Below, in pieces: positions 1 to 6,100 of a stretch of 16,868 nt of DNA (position 1 is the stretch's first letter; the number at the start of each line of letters is the position of its first letter). The notes under the pieces were generated by a model that ran no database searches, was not told the origin of the DNA, and saw only the letters and a list, made by a program, of their open reading frames with translations. The DNA comes from Bradyrhizobium sp. (lineage in GTDB: Bacteria > Pseudomonadota > Alphaproteobacteria > Rhizobiales > Xanthobacteraceae). The DNA lies in the NCBI GenBank assembly GCA_025960445.1, contig JAICIT010000007.1:1-16868 (forward strand), read 5' to 3'. Position numbers and translations under genes: made by a program.

Positions 1-127
1 AAGCCAGATCGTGTGCGACCGCGGCGGCTGCCGCCCTGTGGCACGCGGATGTCATCTCGAATTCCGAACCACCGCCCAAGGCGGCCCCACGGAGGGCGGC
101 GGTGGAAACGTGCAAGTTTGCAATTGA
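1..127 (+). CDS. 3' end of a cysteine-containing hypothetical protein (5' truncated by window edge)
   Basis: The frame beginning at base 2 is open from the window edge to a TGA at 125-127 and gives about 41 residues. It contains VCDRGGCRPV and a glycine-rich tail ending NVQVCN. Four cysteines (visible residues 5, 10, 17 and 40), the glycine content and strongly GC-ending codons look like a real coding end. The overlapping Arg/Pro-rich frame that runs on to 219 looks like a shadow. The tail style recalls small secreted cysteine-containing hypothetical proteins of Bradyrhizobium-type genomes, but this is recognition from memory and I cannot assign a function. It converges on the DUF4384 gene, whose stop lies 95 bases away. 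The start and any signal peptide lie outside the window. Confidence 0.55.
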   Translation, partial: SQIVCDRGGCRPVARGCHLEFRTTAQGGPTEGGGGNVQVCN

Positions 128-222
128 GTCAACGTGGCTTCGGAGTTGCTGGAACCCAAACTGACGCTGCCGACCAATCTCGATCAGTGGCGCGGCGCTT
201 GTTCGTGCCGCTCGTGTGACGC
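128..222. other. convergent intergenic gap
   Basis: This 95-base gap separates the 3' ends of two convergent genes. A short GC-rich self-complementary stretch lies near 190-212, but there is no T-tract on either strand, so I do not call a terminator. No other gene is seen here. Confidence 0.5.
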
Positions 223-924
223 CTATTGGATACGGTATCGTTTGATATCGAACGACCAGTTGCTCTGTTGCAATTTCCCGGTCTCAGGGTCAGGCACGCG
301 AAGCTGGTTGGTCCATTCAGCCAGCAATGCCACTGTTTCAGCCTCGCTACGCGTTTTCTGCGAGGTGTCAGGCAGATCGAGAATTTGAACACGTCGGTCG
401 CTCAGGATGGCCACCACGGCGGTCGGGCCCAGCGGCGGCGTCGCGACATATTCGAAGCCGCGCTTTCTTGCAACCGCGTTTGGCAGCAACATCTCCTCCC
501 CCGGCTTCAGAAAGTTCATCGCCGCTTCCTGCGATTCGGCGATCAGTTCGGGGCTGGGGAAAATCTGGGACATTCTTCCCTTGGCATCGATATCGACAAG
601 GAGCACATAGCCGGGTTTTTTGGTGGTCACCCGGAACGAAATCTTGGTCCCTACTCCGGCGGTTTGCTCGGGAAACATCTGAAGCGACACGTTTGCGGTG
701 TTCGGGACGTTTAGTGCTGTCGCGTTCGGAACGCCTGTTGCGTATTGACTGCCGCGGTCCGGCGCTTTTTGCGCCACCCTCGTCGGCGAAACCGCTGGAG
801 CCGCCATGGAGACTGAGAAAAACGATCCGCCGAGCCACGGAACATTAGCGGCGCATGCGGTCGACAGGGTCAATATGCTCAAACAGGATTGGACCAGCAC
901 CCTAAATCCGAATGACTGCATCAT
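223..924 (-). CDS. Exported DUF4384-like domain protein
   Basis: This 233-residue protein has an N-terminal hydrophobic export signal (about residues 8-26). The sequence LSTAC around Cys24 could be an imperfect lipobox, so it may be a lipoprotein or be cleaved by signal peptidase I. A low-complexity segment follows (40-78). Residues about 79-180 form a DUF4384-like domain: a beta-rich stretch, then GYVLLVDIDAKGRMSQIFPS (105-124), then a hydrophobic strand TAVVAILSD. DUF4384 domains are often found fused to or beside bacterial caspase-like proteases; their biochemical role is unknown. The start is one of two adjacent ATGs (924 or 921), 17 bases after the caspase stop, which indicates co-transcription as the last gene of a three-gene operon. 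The domain resembles the C-terminal part of the neighbouring caspase protein. Domain assignment is by pattern; function is inferred from context only. Confidence 0.8.
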   Translation of the reverse strand: MMQSFGFRVLVQSCLSILTLSTACAANVPWLGGSFFSVSMAAPAVSPTRVAQKAPDRGSQYATGVPNATALNVPNTANVSLQMFPEQTAGVGTKISFRVTTKKPGYVLLVDIDAKGRMSQIFPSPELIAESQEAAMNFLKPGEEMLLPNAVARKRGFEYVATPPLGPTAVVAILSDRRVQILDLPDTSQKTRSEAETVALLAEWTNQLRVPDPETGKLQQSNWSFDIKRYRIQ

Positions 925-941
925 GACTCTCGTCAGGCAAT

Positions 942-2648
942 TCAGGGCACCGTAAAAAATCCGATCGAGCCAATGCGTGCGTCCGAAGGCATGTACCGCT
1001 GCAGGCTTTTGATAACTTGCCCGGATGCTCGGCGCCGGTCCACCTGAAGCAGCACCTTCTCCAGTTCGACCATACGCTGCTTCGAGGTAATCGCAACGAT
1101 TTGATCGGCGCCGAACGGCTCACGGACCCGAAGTGGAAGCCGCAAGCTCGCTGATTGAACCGGCGAGGCATCAGATCCTATCGGATAGAGCATCTGGATG
1201 GTGCCGTTGCCGGAAATATCAAAGACCACGAGCGCCCGACCGGCGGCGTCGGACAGATCAATTTCCACGGTTTGGTCGTTGTGATACTGGCGATCATCGG
1301 GCGATACCCGCATCACCTGCGGCGACTGCGTCGCCATACGCTTCAACGCCCGCACTGCCGCCGTTCTGTCGATCACTGTCGCAAGATCAGCTATATCCAC
1401 GCCGTAGGCGACGACGTCTCCCCACGAAATCACGTCGTGCGAAACCGGGTCCCATATCAAATCCGGGTTATCCGTCGGCTGGACAGATTGAACTCCCCCA
1501 TCACGGGGGGTCAGCGCCGCGAAATAATTCACCTTGCCATCGAGTGCCGCCAGTCGGATCGGCGCATCGGTTCTTGTCGTATTTGGCGCGCCGATTGGCG
1601 GTGCAGATGTCGGCGCCGCGGTTGTGACGGCGGCCGGCGCCGACGGCAGAGGCGCTGGTGATTGACTGGTTTCAATCGGCCCTTGAATCAAGGAAACCCC
1701 GCGCGTTAGGGCAAACGCAATATCGGTCTCGGGAGACAGATTGGGCGAAGTCATCGTAACCACATTCTGACGCTGGTCCGATAGCTGGTAGACCACTTGC
1801 CTCACATTGGCGAACAGCTCCTTCAACGTAACCTTGCCATCGTGATTGGCGTCGGCACTGCCTTCGAGCGCGCGCGAGAAGGCGTAGCTCAGAGCACCTC
1901 GCAATCCTTCGATACCGGGAATCCGCACCTCAGGCGCTTTGGTGCTGCGGTCAACGGCGGCCAGAAACGCGGTATGATCAAGATCGAGTTCGGATCGCGG
2001 ATCGCTGGGATCGGAAACCGGCTGTAGCGTGTCGGCCAGCAGCGTATAGGCGGGAATTTGCCTGAAGCTCATCTCTCCCGCGCGTGGATCGATCTCCCGC
2101 GCCATGCCGCCGCCGTGACAGGTGTCCGCGATGAAGATGACCTTCGCGCCACGCAATTCGAATTGTTTGATAAAATGGTTGAACTCGCTGCCGAGAATGC
2201 GTTGTTGCGATCCGCTAGCCGTCGGTTCGAAAGCCGGCAGCAGAAACACGTCTTCCATCCCGTCGGGCTCGGATCCCTTGATCCGCTCGGGTTCCTGAGT
2301 CCCATGTCCGGCAATCGACAAAAAGATCAGATCATTGGTCTTGGTGCGCTCGACAAGCGCGCTGATCTCACGAAGGACAGTCGAGCGGTCTGCCTGATCA
2401 TTGATCAAGGCGGTGACGTCCTGCACACCCATGGCTTGCAGCGTCGACTCTATATCGCGCGCATCTGCCGTCGCGCCCTTGAGCTTGCGGACGTGCTGGT
2501 AATCGTCGATTCCGATAACCAGCGCGCGTACCTGTCCTCCATCCGTATTGCTGATCTGAAGCACGCTCGCGGCGCGGCTTGCGGGCAGGTTAAAACTGCA
2601 TACCGCGATCAGAACGACGAGAAAGATGATTCTTTCGGCCTTAACCAT
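942..2648 (-). CDS. Exported caspase-like (C14) protease with EF-hand-type loop and C-terminal DUF4384-like domain
   Basis: This 568-residue protein starts with a signal peptide (about 1-27, ending SRAA). The caspase fold follows: RALVIGIDDYQH (41-52), then the catalytic His115 in FLSIAGHGTQ and the catalytic Cys177 in FIADTCHGGG. This is the His/Cys dyad of the C14 clan (metacaspase/orthocaspase-like). Residues 266-277 (DANHDGKVTLKE) match the 12-position EF-hand calcium loop, with acidic or amide groups at positions 1, 3, 5 and 12 and Gly at 6. A Pro/Ala/Thr linker runs about 322-362. Residues about 455-530 look like DUF4384 (RALVVFDISGNGTIQMLYPI). The ATG at 2646-2648 is preceded by AAGG at 8-base spacing and by a good signal peptide. 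It lies 118 bases after the NlpC/P60 gene and 17 bases before the DUF4384 gene. It should cleave after basic residues if it behaves like metacaspases; its substrate is unknown. The predicted location is periplasmic or extracellular. Confidence 0.9.
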   Translation of the reverse strand: MVKAERIIFLVVLIAVCSFNLPASRAASVLQISNTDGGQVRALVIGIDDYQHVRKLKGATADARDIESTLQAMGVQDVTALINDQADRSTVLREISALVERTKTNDLIFLSIAGHGTQEPERIKGSEPDGMEDVFLLPAFEPTASGSQQRILGSEFNHFIKQFELRGAKVIFIADTCHGGGMAREIDPRAGEMSFRQIPAYTLLADTLQPVSDPSDPRSELDLDHTAFLAAVDRSTKAPEVRIPGIEGLRGALSYAFSRALEGSADANHDGKVTLKELFANVRQVVYQLSDQRQNVVTMTSPNLSPETDIAFALTRGVSLIQGPIETSQSPAPLPSAPAAVTTAAPTSAPPIGAPNTTRTDAPIRLAALDGKVNYFAALTPRDGGVQSVQPTDNPDLIWDPVSHDVISWGDVVAYGVDIADLATVIDRTAAVRALKRMATQSPQVMRVSPDDRQYHNDQTVEIDLSDAAGRALVVFDISGNGTIQMLYPIGSDASPVQSASLRLPLRVREPFGADQIVAITSKQRMVELEKVLLQVDRRRASGQVIKSLQRYMPSDARIGSIGFFTVP

Positions 2649-2656
2649 CGCTCTTA

Positions 2657-2660
2657 CCTT
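2657..2660 (-). promoter_or_regulatory. Shine-Dalgarno site of the caspase gene
   Basis: AAGG on the minus strand lies 8 bases before the ATG at 2648. Together with the signal peptide that begins there, it supports this start. Confidence 0.55.
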
Positions 2661-2716
2661 ACCAGCCCGCTTCTACCTATTTCGGCATGTAGGCAACTGT
2701 GAAGCTGACATAATTG

Positions 2717-2770
2717 TTATCGTGATCTGCCCTTGGATAGTTTGTCGCCGATCTTGTGGCGGAGGTTCAT
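2717..2770 (-). CDS. Possible 17-residue basic peptide overlapping the NlpC/P60 stop
   Basis: An ATG at 2768-2770 overlaps the stop of the upstream gene in an ATGA arrangement. It opens a 17-codon frame (MNLRHKIGDKLSKGRSR) ending with TAA at 2717-2719, in the 118-base gap before the caspase gene. The peptide is strongly basic. The four-base overlap is the coupling pattern used elsewhere in this window, but such a short frame could arise by chance. It has no recognisable function and may only be a leader or noise. Confidence 0.2.
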   Translation of the reverse strand: MNLRHKIGDKLSKGRSR

Positions 2771-4518
2771 CGTTTCTGATGGATCGGCCTCTTCGAGCCA
2801 CCGGCAGGCGAGTTGCTCGGTGAATCCGGTCTTTGATAGACACTCGCCGAGACAGTGGTGTTGTCCTCGGCAAGCGCGCGAAACCGGACGGGAACGTAGC
2901 CACGCTCTAGTAATGACGCGAGCGGATAGACGTTGCGACAGACCCGTCCATTGCATCCGCCAGTGGATGACTCCATTACTTCGGCCTTGCGATCCGGGGT
3001 AAAGCGAAGGAAGAGCATGACGTGAGAGCCCGGCTTGTTCAACGCATCACCCGGCTTCAGATCCCAGGGATTCTCGAGCGGTTTGGCAATCGCCGGAATT
3101 GCCGCGGTGGTGTAGTGAATAGAGAGTCCCCAGGCCGCGCTCACGAATGCTGAGCAGTCCACTCCGGCGACATCGGCCCTTGGAGCATTTCTGGTGCAGA
3201 CATTGCCGGCCATCGCGCCGCTCTCAACACGCTGGCGAAAATTTGCCAGTGACCCGTGGCAGCCCCAGCAATAGGGCACGCCCCTCACCTCCTGATTGAG
3301 CTTGCCCTGCAAATACCATGGCCTGCGAATACGATTGAAACCCGTGCACGCCGTATCCGGATCGCTGCCGTAATTCGCCGGCGTCAACTTCCACTGCAAG
3401 CCCTCAAACGCAAAAGCAGTCTCGATGGTCTGCTGACGATTGGACGGACGCACGGCGGCAATCGCATCAAACTTGCTACGCGAATTTGCACCCGACTTTC
3501 CTGCAACCGAAGAGTTCGTTGTGCGGGGAAGACGGAGATCGACGATCGATGAGTTCCGCAGCTGCCGAAAGCCAACGCCGACGACATCCACCGCATCCGC
3601 TCTGGTGCGCAGGAAATAAACATTGCCATCACCAGAAACCGTGACAAAGCGCCGTGTCAGGGGCAAGTTCTGCAGGGGAAGCTCGTATATTCCCTCCAGT
3701 TTTCCATTCGGCGCATAGCGTGCCACGAAGGTCGACGCCTTCCCTAAGTCCGGAATATTTTCACCGAGCACATAAAACCGATCGCTGTTGTCGATTTCCA
3801 AAAACTCGACCGTTCCCAATTTGTTGGGTACTCGCAGCGTCAGCGACGCAATCGTCTCGTTGGTCTCCATGGTTCGAACTTCGATGCGAACGCTGCTTTC
3901 CCCTTTATTGGGAATGACGTCCGCGATGATCGAGCCTTTGCCGCGCGATGAGATATATTGACGATCGGGTTGCCGCGTCTTCTTAATGATCACGTCGCGC
4001 GTGCTCTGATCGAGCAGATCCGAGGCGCTGCCAGGCGGCTGCGAGCCCATTTGCGCGAAGGCCGAAGTGGCAAATCGATCGTCGACACCACGCGTAGAAA
4101 CCTCTTCGAGCTGAACAGCATCGCCATCAAGCCCGCGAGTCGAGGGTTGGTCAGCCGGTTTGAGCGTTCGCACCGAGCCGTCCCACACCAGGATATCGCT
4201 CTTGTTTACAACGAGATCGCTGGGTTGAATGGTTGGCGGCATCTTGAGAATGCTGGCCTCATCTGCGGACTGCTTTGGATTGAACCGGAGAATGCGGCCA
4301 TTGACTTGATCAAGGAGGAAGAGATTGCCGTCCGCATCCGAAGTTAGCGCCTGTGGCCCGGCGATCTCCACGTCCTCACTGGCATCCACGATCCCGACCG
4401 AAGCGGCCGTCGACCCGCTGGAAAATTTCCGCACTACGACGTCGTCGGCCATAGCCCCTTCCAGCCAACAGCACGTGCAGCCTATCGCAATTGTCCAAAT
4501 TAAATTTTGACGAAACAT
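2767..4518 (-). CDS. Exported beta-propeller-like protein with C-terminal NlpC/P60-type cysteine peptidase domain
   Basis: From the ATG at 4516-4518 the protein is 583 residues. A longer frame from a GTG at 4557 exists, but the chosen start has GAGG 5 bases upstream and begins directly with a signal peptide (about 1-24, ending GAMA). Residues 54-80 (PQALTSDADGNLFLLDQVNG and on) look like an NHL or propeller blade, and 235-305 contains similar blades (VSGDGNVYFL). The NlpC/P60-like domain spans about 412-545: GVPYCWGC (413-420), catalytic Cys455 in AGVDCSAFVS and His499 in PGSHVMLFL. Proteins of this family hydrolyse peptidoglycan peptides or related amide bonds. Many cysteines (391, 417, 420, 441, 522, 527) suggest disulfides in the exported domain. 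It is the first gene of the operon with the caspase and DUF4384 genes. It could be a cell-wall amidase or endopeptidase; the substrate is not evident. Confidence 0.85.
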   Translation of the reverse strand: MFRQNLIWTIAIGCTCCWLEGAMADDVVVRKFSSGSTAASVGIVDASEDVEIAGPQALTSDADGNLFLLDQVNGRILRFNPKQSADEASILKMPPTIQPSDLVVNKSDILVWDGSVRTLKPADQPSTRGLDGDAVQLEEVSTRGVDDRFATSAFAQMGSQPPGSASDLLDQSTRDVIIKKTRQPDRQYISSRGKGSIIADVIPNKGESSVRIEVRTMETNETIASLTLRVPNKLGTVEFLEIDNSDRFYVLGENIPDLGKASTFVARYAPNGKLEGIYELPLQNLPLTRRFVTVSGDGNVYFLRTRADAVDVVGVGFRQLRNSSIVDLRLPRTTNSSVAGKSGANSRSKFDAIAAVRPSNRQQTIETAFAFEGLQWKLTPANYGSDPDTACTGFNRIRRPWYLQGKLNQEVRGVPYCWGCHGSLANFRQRVESGAMAGNVCTRNAPRADVAGVDCSAFVSAAWGLSIHYTTAAIPAIAKPLENPWDLKPGDALNKPGSHVMLFLRFTPDRKAEVMESSTGGCNGRVCRNVYPLASLLERGYVPVRFRALAEDNTTVSASVYQRPDSPSNSPAGGSKRPIHQKR

Positions 4519-4523
4519 GTTCG

Positions 4524-4527
4524 CCTC
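4524..4527 (-). promoter_or_regulatory. Shine-Dalgarno site deciding the NlpC/P60 start
   Basis: GAGG on the minus strand lies 5 bases before the ATG at 4518. It favours this start over the in-frame GTG at 4557, which would place 13 extra residues in front of the signal peptide. Confidence 0.6.
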
Positions 4528-4553
4528 AATACCAAACTGAACTGCCACCGACC

Positions 4554-4640
4554 TCACTTGGTCACTTGGCCGTCTTCTATCTGCTGGTCGTCAATGCGGT
4601 ACTGCTCCTGCAAGAACTTCCGGGCTGAAGGGGCCTTGGG
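4554..4640 (-). pseudogene. Possible remnant of a gene's 3' end
   Basis: On the minus strand this stretch reads as 28 codons plus TGA (4554-4556), with a coding-like composition: mostly G or C in the third position and a plausible charged tail, KFLQEQYRIDDQQIEDGQVT. Going upstream the frame continues only to a TAG at 4668-4670 with no ATG or GTG start, and the DNA becomes AT-rich. It therefore looks like the truncated end of a lost gene, or chance. I do not recognise the peptide. Confidence 0.25.
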
Positions 4641-4737
4641 TCGGTGAATTAAGAGTTCGAATGTGATCTATTTTGTCTAAGAGGAATATTATACACTAAG
4701 CTATTGCATAATCTAAACCTGATTGATGTTGGAAATC

Positions 4738-5019
4738 ATGGCCCGGAACCGATTCGAGCAGGTAGACGAAATCCAACCTGATGCGGTGACGCTGGTTTTA
4801 AGGCGCGAAAGCGATGGTGAAACCGGATCGATTGCATTTCCAGCAACCGCGAGTGGCGGCCGGTTGAGTACGGATCGTGTCAGTGCCCAACTCCCCGCGC
4901 AGGATGCCTATCGTGGCGCGATCCGCCTTGCCAACGACATGAAAGTCGCGATCGTCGTCTGCGACCCGGACGCGGTGTGGAAGCCGGAATGGGGTGACCT
5001 TTACCGGCCGATCGACTGA
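4738..5019 (+). CDS. Small hypothetical protein (93 residues)
   Basis: The frame can start at TTG 4723, ATG 4726 or ATG 4738. I choose 4738 because GGAA lies 3 bases upstream of it and the earlier starts have no ribosome binding site. The protein (MARNRFEQVDEIQPDAVTLV at the start, ending DLYRPID) has no signal peptide or membrane segment and is mixed alpha/beta in character, with a hydrophobic strand KVAIVVCD near the C-terminus. I do not recognise the family; it looks like a small cytoplasmic conserved hypothetical. It is 31 bases upstream of the DUF4424-like gene on the same strand, so the two are probably co-transcribed from the AT-rich region before 4738. Codon use matches the neighbours. 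Confidence 0.65.
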   Translation: MARNRFEQVDEIQPDAVTLVLRRESDGETGSIAFPATASGGRLSTDRVSAQLPAQDAYRGAIRLANDMKVAIVVCDPDAVWKPEWGDLYRPID

Positions 5020-5038
5020 ACCTGCTATGCTGCGCACT

Positions 5039-5043
5039 AGGAG
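5039..5043 (+). promoter_or_regulatory. Shine-Dalgarno site of the DUF4424-like gene
   Basis: AGGAG lies 7 bases before the ATG at 5051, which opens directly onto a signal peptide. This rejects the earlier in-frame start at 4994, which overlaps the previous gene, and the ATG at 5027. Confidence 0.75.
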
Positions 5044-5050
5044 CGGCCAA

Positions 5051-6058
5051 ATGCGAAAGCAAATAGCTTACCAATTTGCAGCGTTGGTGCTCGCGGTTTC
5101 AACGGGGCCTGGTCCGGTTCGCGCCAATGATTCCGCCGCGGAGTTGTCAATCGGTGGACTGCAATTTCTCCGGAGCAACACTATCGCGATTGAAAGTGAG
5201 GATCTGCGGATCTCGCTCGATCGCGTCGAGGTTCGGTATCAATTCGTCAATACATCCGACAAGCCGGTTACATTGACCGTCGCGTTTCCACTGCCGGACA
5301 TCGACCTATCCGAAGGAGAGACCATCGCATTGCCCTCGAGCGATCCGGTCAATTTCGTCGACTTCGCAACCAAGATCGACGGAGCTCCGGCCAAATTCCA
5401 GCTCGATCAACGTGCGACGATAGGTGGCAAGGACGTGAGCGCCCTTCTCCGTCAATTCAAATTGCCGATGCTCCCGATCGGGAAAAGCGAAATTCGCGTT
5501 GCCGATCTGCCCGAAGCGACGCGAGTAAAGCTTGCGGATGAAGGCCTGCTCATGCCCGCCGGCACGAACGATAAAGGGCGCCAGCAATATGCCGCCGCCT
5601 GGGTTGCGAAAACTTCTGCCGTACGCCAGCAGACTTTTCCCGCCGACCGGAAAGTAGTGGTCGAGCACCAATACCGCCCGAGTGTCGGTACCAGTTCGGA
5701 CACTATCCTGCGTTGGGTGTTGCGCAACAACAAGTCGCTTTCTGCGGAAGTGCAACGCTATCGCAAGCAATACTGCATCACTGATGCCTTTCTGGCTGAT
5801 TTGGACAAGCGCGCCGGAAAGGGTCAGCTTAATGCTGCAATGATCCAGGAACGCCGCATAAGCTATGTACTCACGACCGGCGCCAACTGGGCCGGCCCAA
5901 TCAGATCCTTCAAACTGGCTATCGACAGCGGCGGCGATCGCCTGGTCAGCTTCTGCGCCGGCCGGCTTAAGCCGATTTCGCCTAACGCGATGGAATTTAG
6001 CGCTGACGACTTCACGCCCGACCAGGATCTAAAGATCCTGATACTAGGCAGATTTTGA
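5051..6058 (+). CDS. Exported DUF4424-like protein
   Basis: From ATG 5051 the protein is 335 residues. It begins with a signal peptide (MRKQIAYQFAALVLAVSTGP, cleaved about after VRA at residue 25) and then shows the layout of DUF4424 proteins. There is an N-terminal beta-rich region with SIGGLQF (33-39) and EDLRISLDRVEVRYQFVNTS (50-69), then VTLTVAFPLPDIDL (73-86), where most of the family's conserved pattern lies. A middle part includes VVVEHQYRPSVG, and the end reads DLKILILGRF. DUF4424 proteins are secreted or periplasmic and biochemically uncharacterised. The gene follows the 93-residue gene by 31 bases and converges on ppkA, 42 bases beyond its stop. No terminator hairpin with a T-tract is visible between them. 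The family call is from memory of the motif layout. Confidence 0.8.
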   Translation: MRKQIAYQFAALVLAVSTGPGPVRANDSAAELSIGGLQFLRSNTIAIESEDLRISLDRVEVRYQFVNTSDKPVTLTVAFPLPDIDLSEGETIALPSSDPVNFVDFATKIDGAPAKFQLDQRATIGGKDVSALLRQFKLPMLPIGKSEIRVADLPEATRVKLADEGLLMPAGTNDKGRQQYAAAWVAKTSAVRQQTFPADRKVVVEHQYRPSVGTSSDTILRWVLRNNKSLSAEVQRYRKQYCITDAFLADLDKRAGKGQLNAAMIQERRISYVLTTGANWAGPIRSFKLAIDSGGDRLVSFCAGRLKPISPNAMEFSADDFTPDQDLKILILGRF

Positions 6059-6100
6059 GCTCACGAGCGCTGTATACCAATCGTCTCTTTGCGCGGCATC

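Larger units (their letters stand above)
4519..4737. promoter_or_regulatory. Divergent intergenic region, likely holding promoters for both directions
   Basis: This 219-base gap separates the minus-strand NlpC/P60 operon from the plus-strand small gene. The part at about 4655-4720 is clearly AT-rich compared with its surroundings, as expected for a divergent promoter region. CATAAT (4707-4712) resembles a -10 box for the plus direction, but I find no good -35 at the correct distance, so no promoter is called precisely. A coding-like fragment (4554-4640, minus) lies inside it. Confidence 0.4.

Noticed and set aside
72..84. Tight GC hairpin (CCGCC CAA GGCGG)
   Set aside because: It lies inside the coding-like frame ending at 127 and has no T-tract on either side, so it is not a terminator.
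13..219. Plus-strand Arg/Pro-rich frame at the left edge
   Set aside because: It overlaps the better coding frame that ends at 127 and has the composition of a GC-rich shadow.
4673..4712. TTGTCT and CATAAT as a sigma-70 promoter
   Set aside because: The two elements are 28 bases apart, too far for one promoter, and alternatives at 16-18 bases are poor matches.
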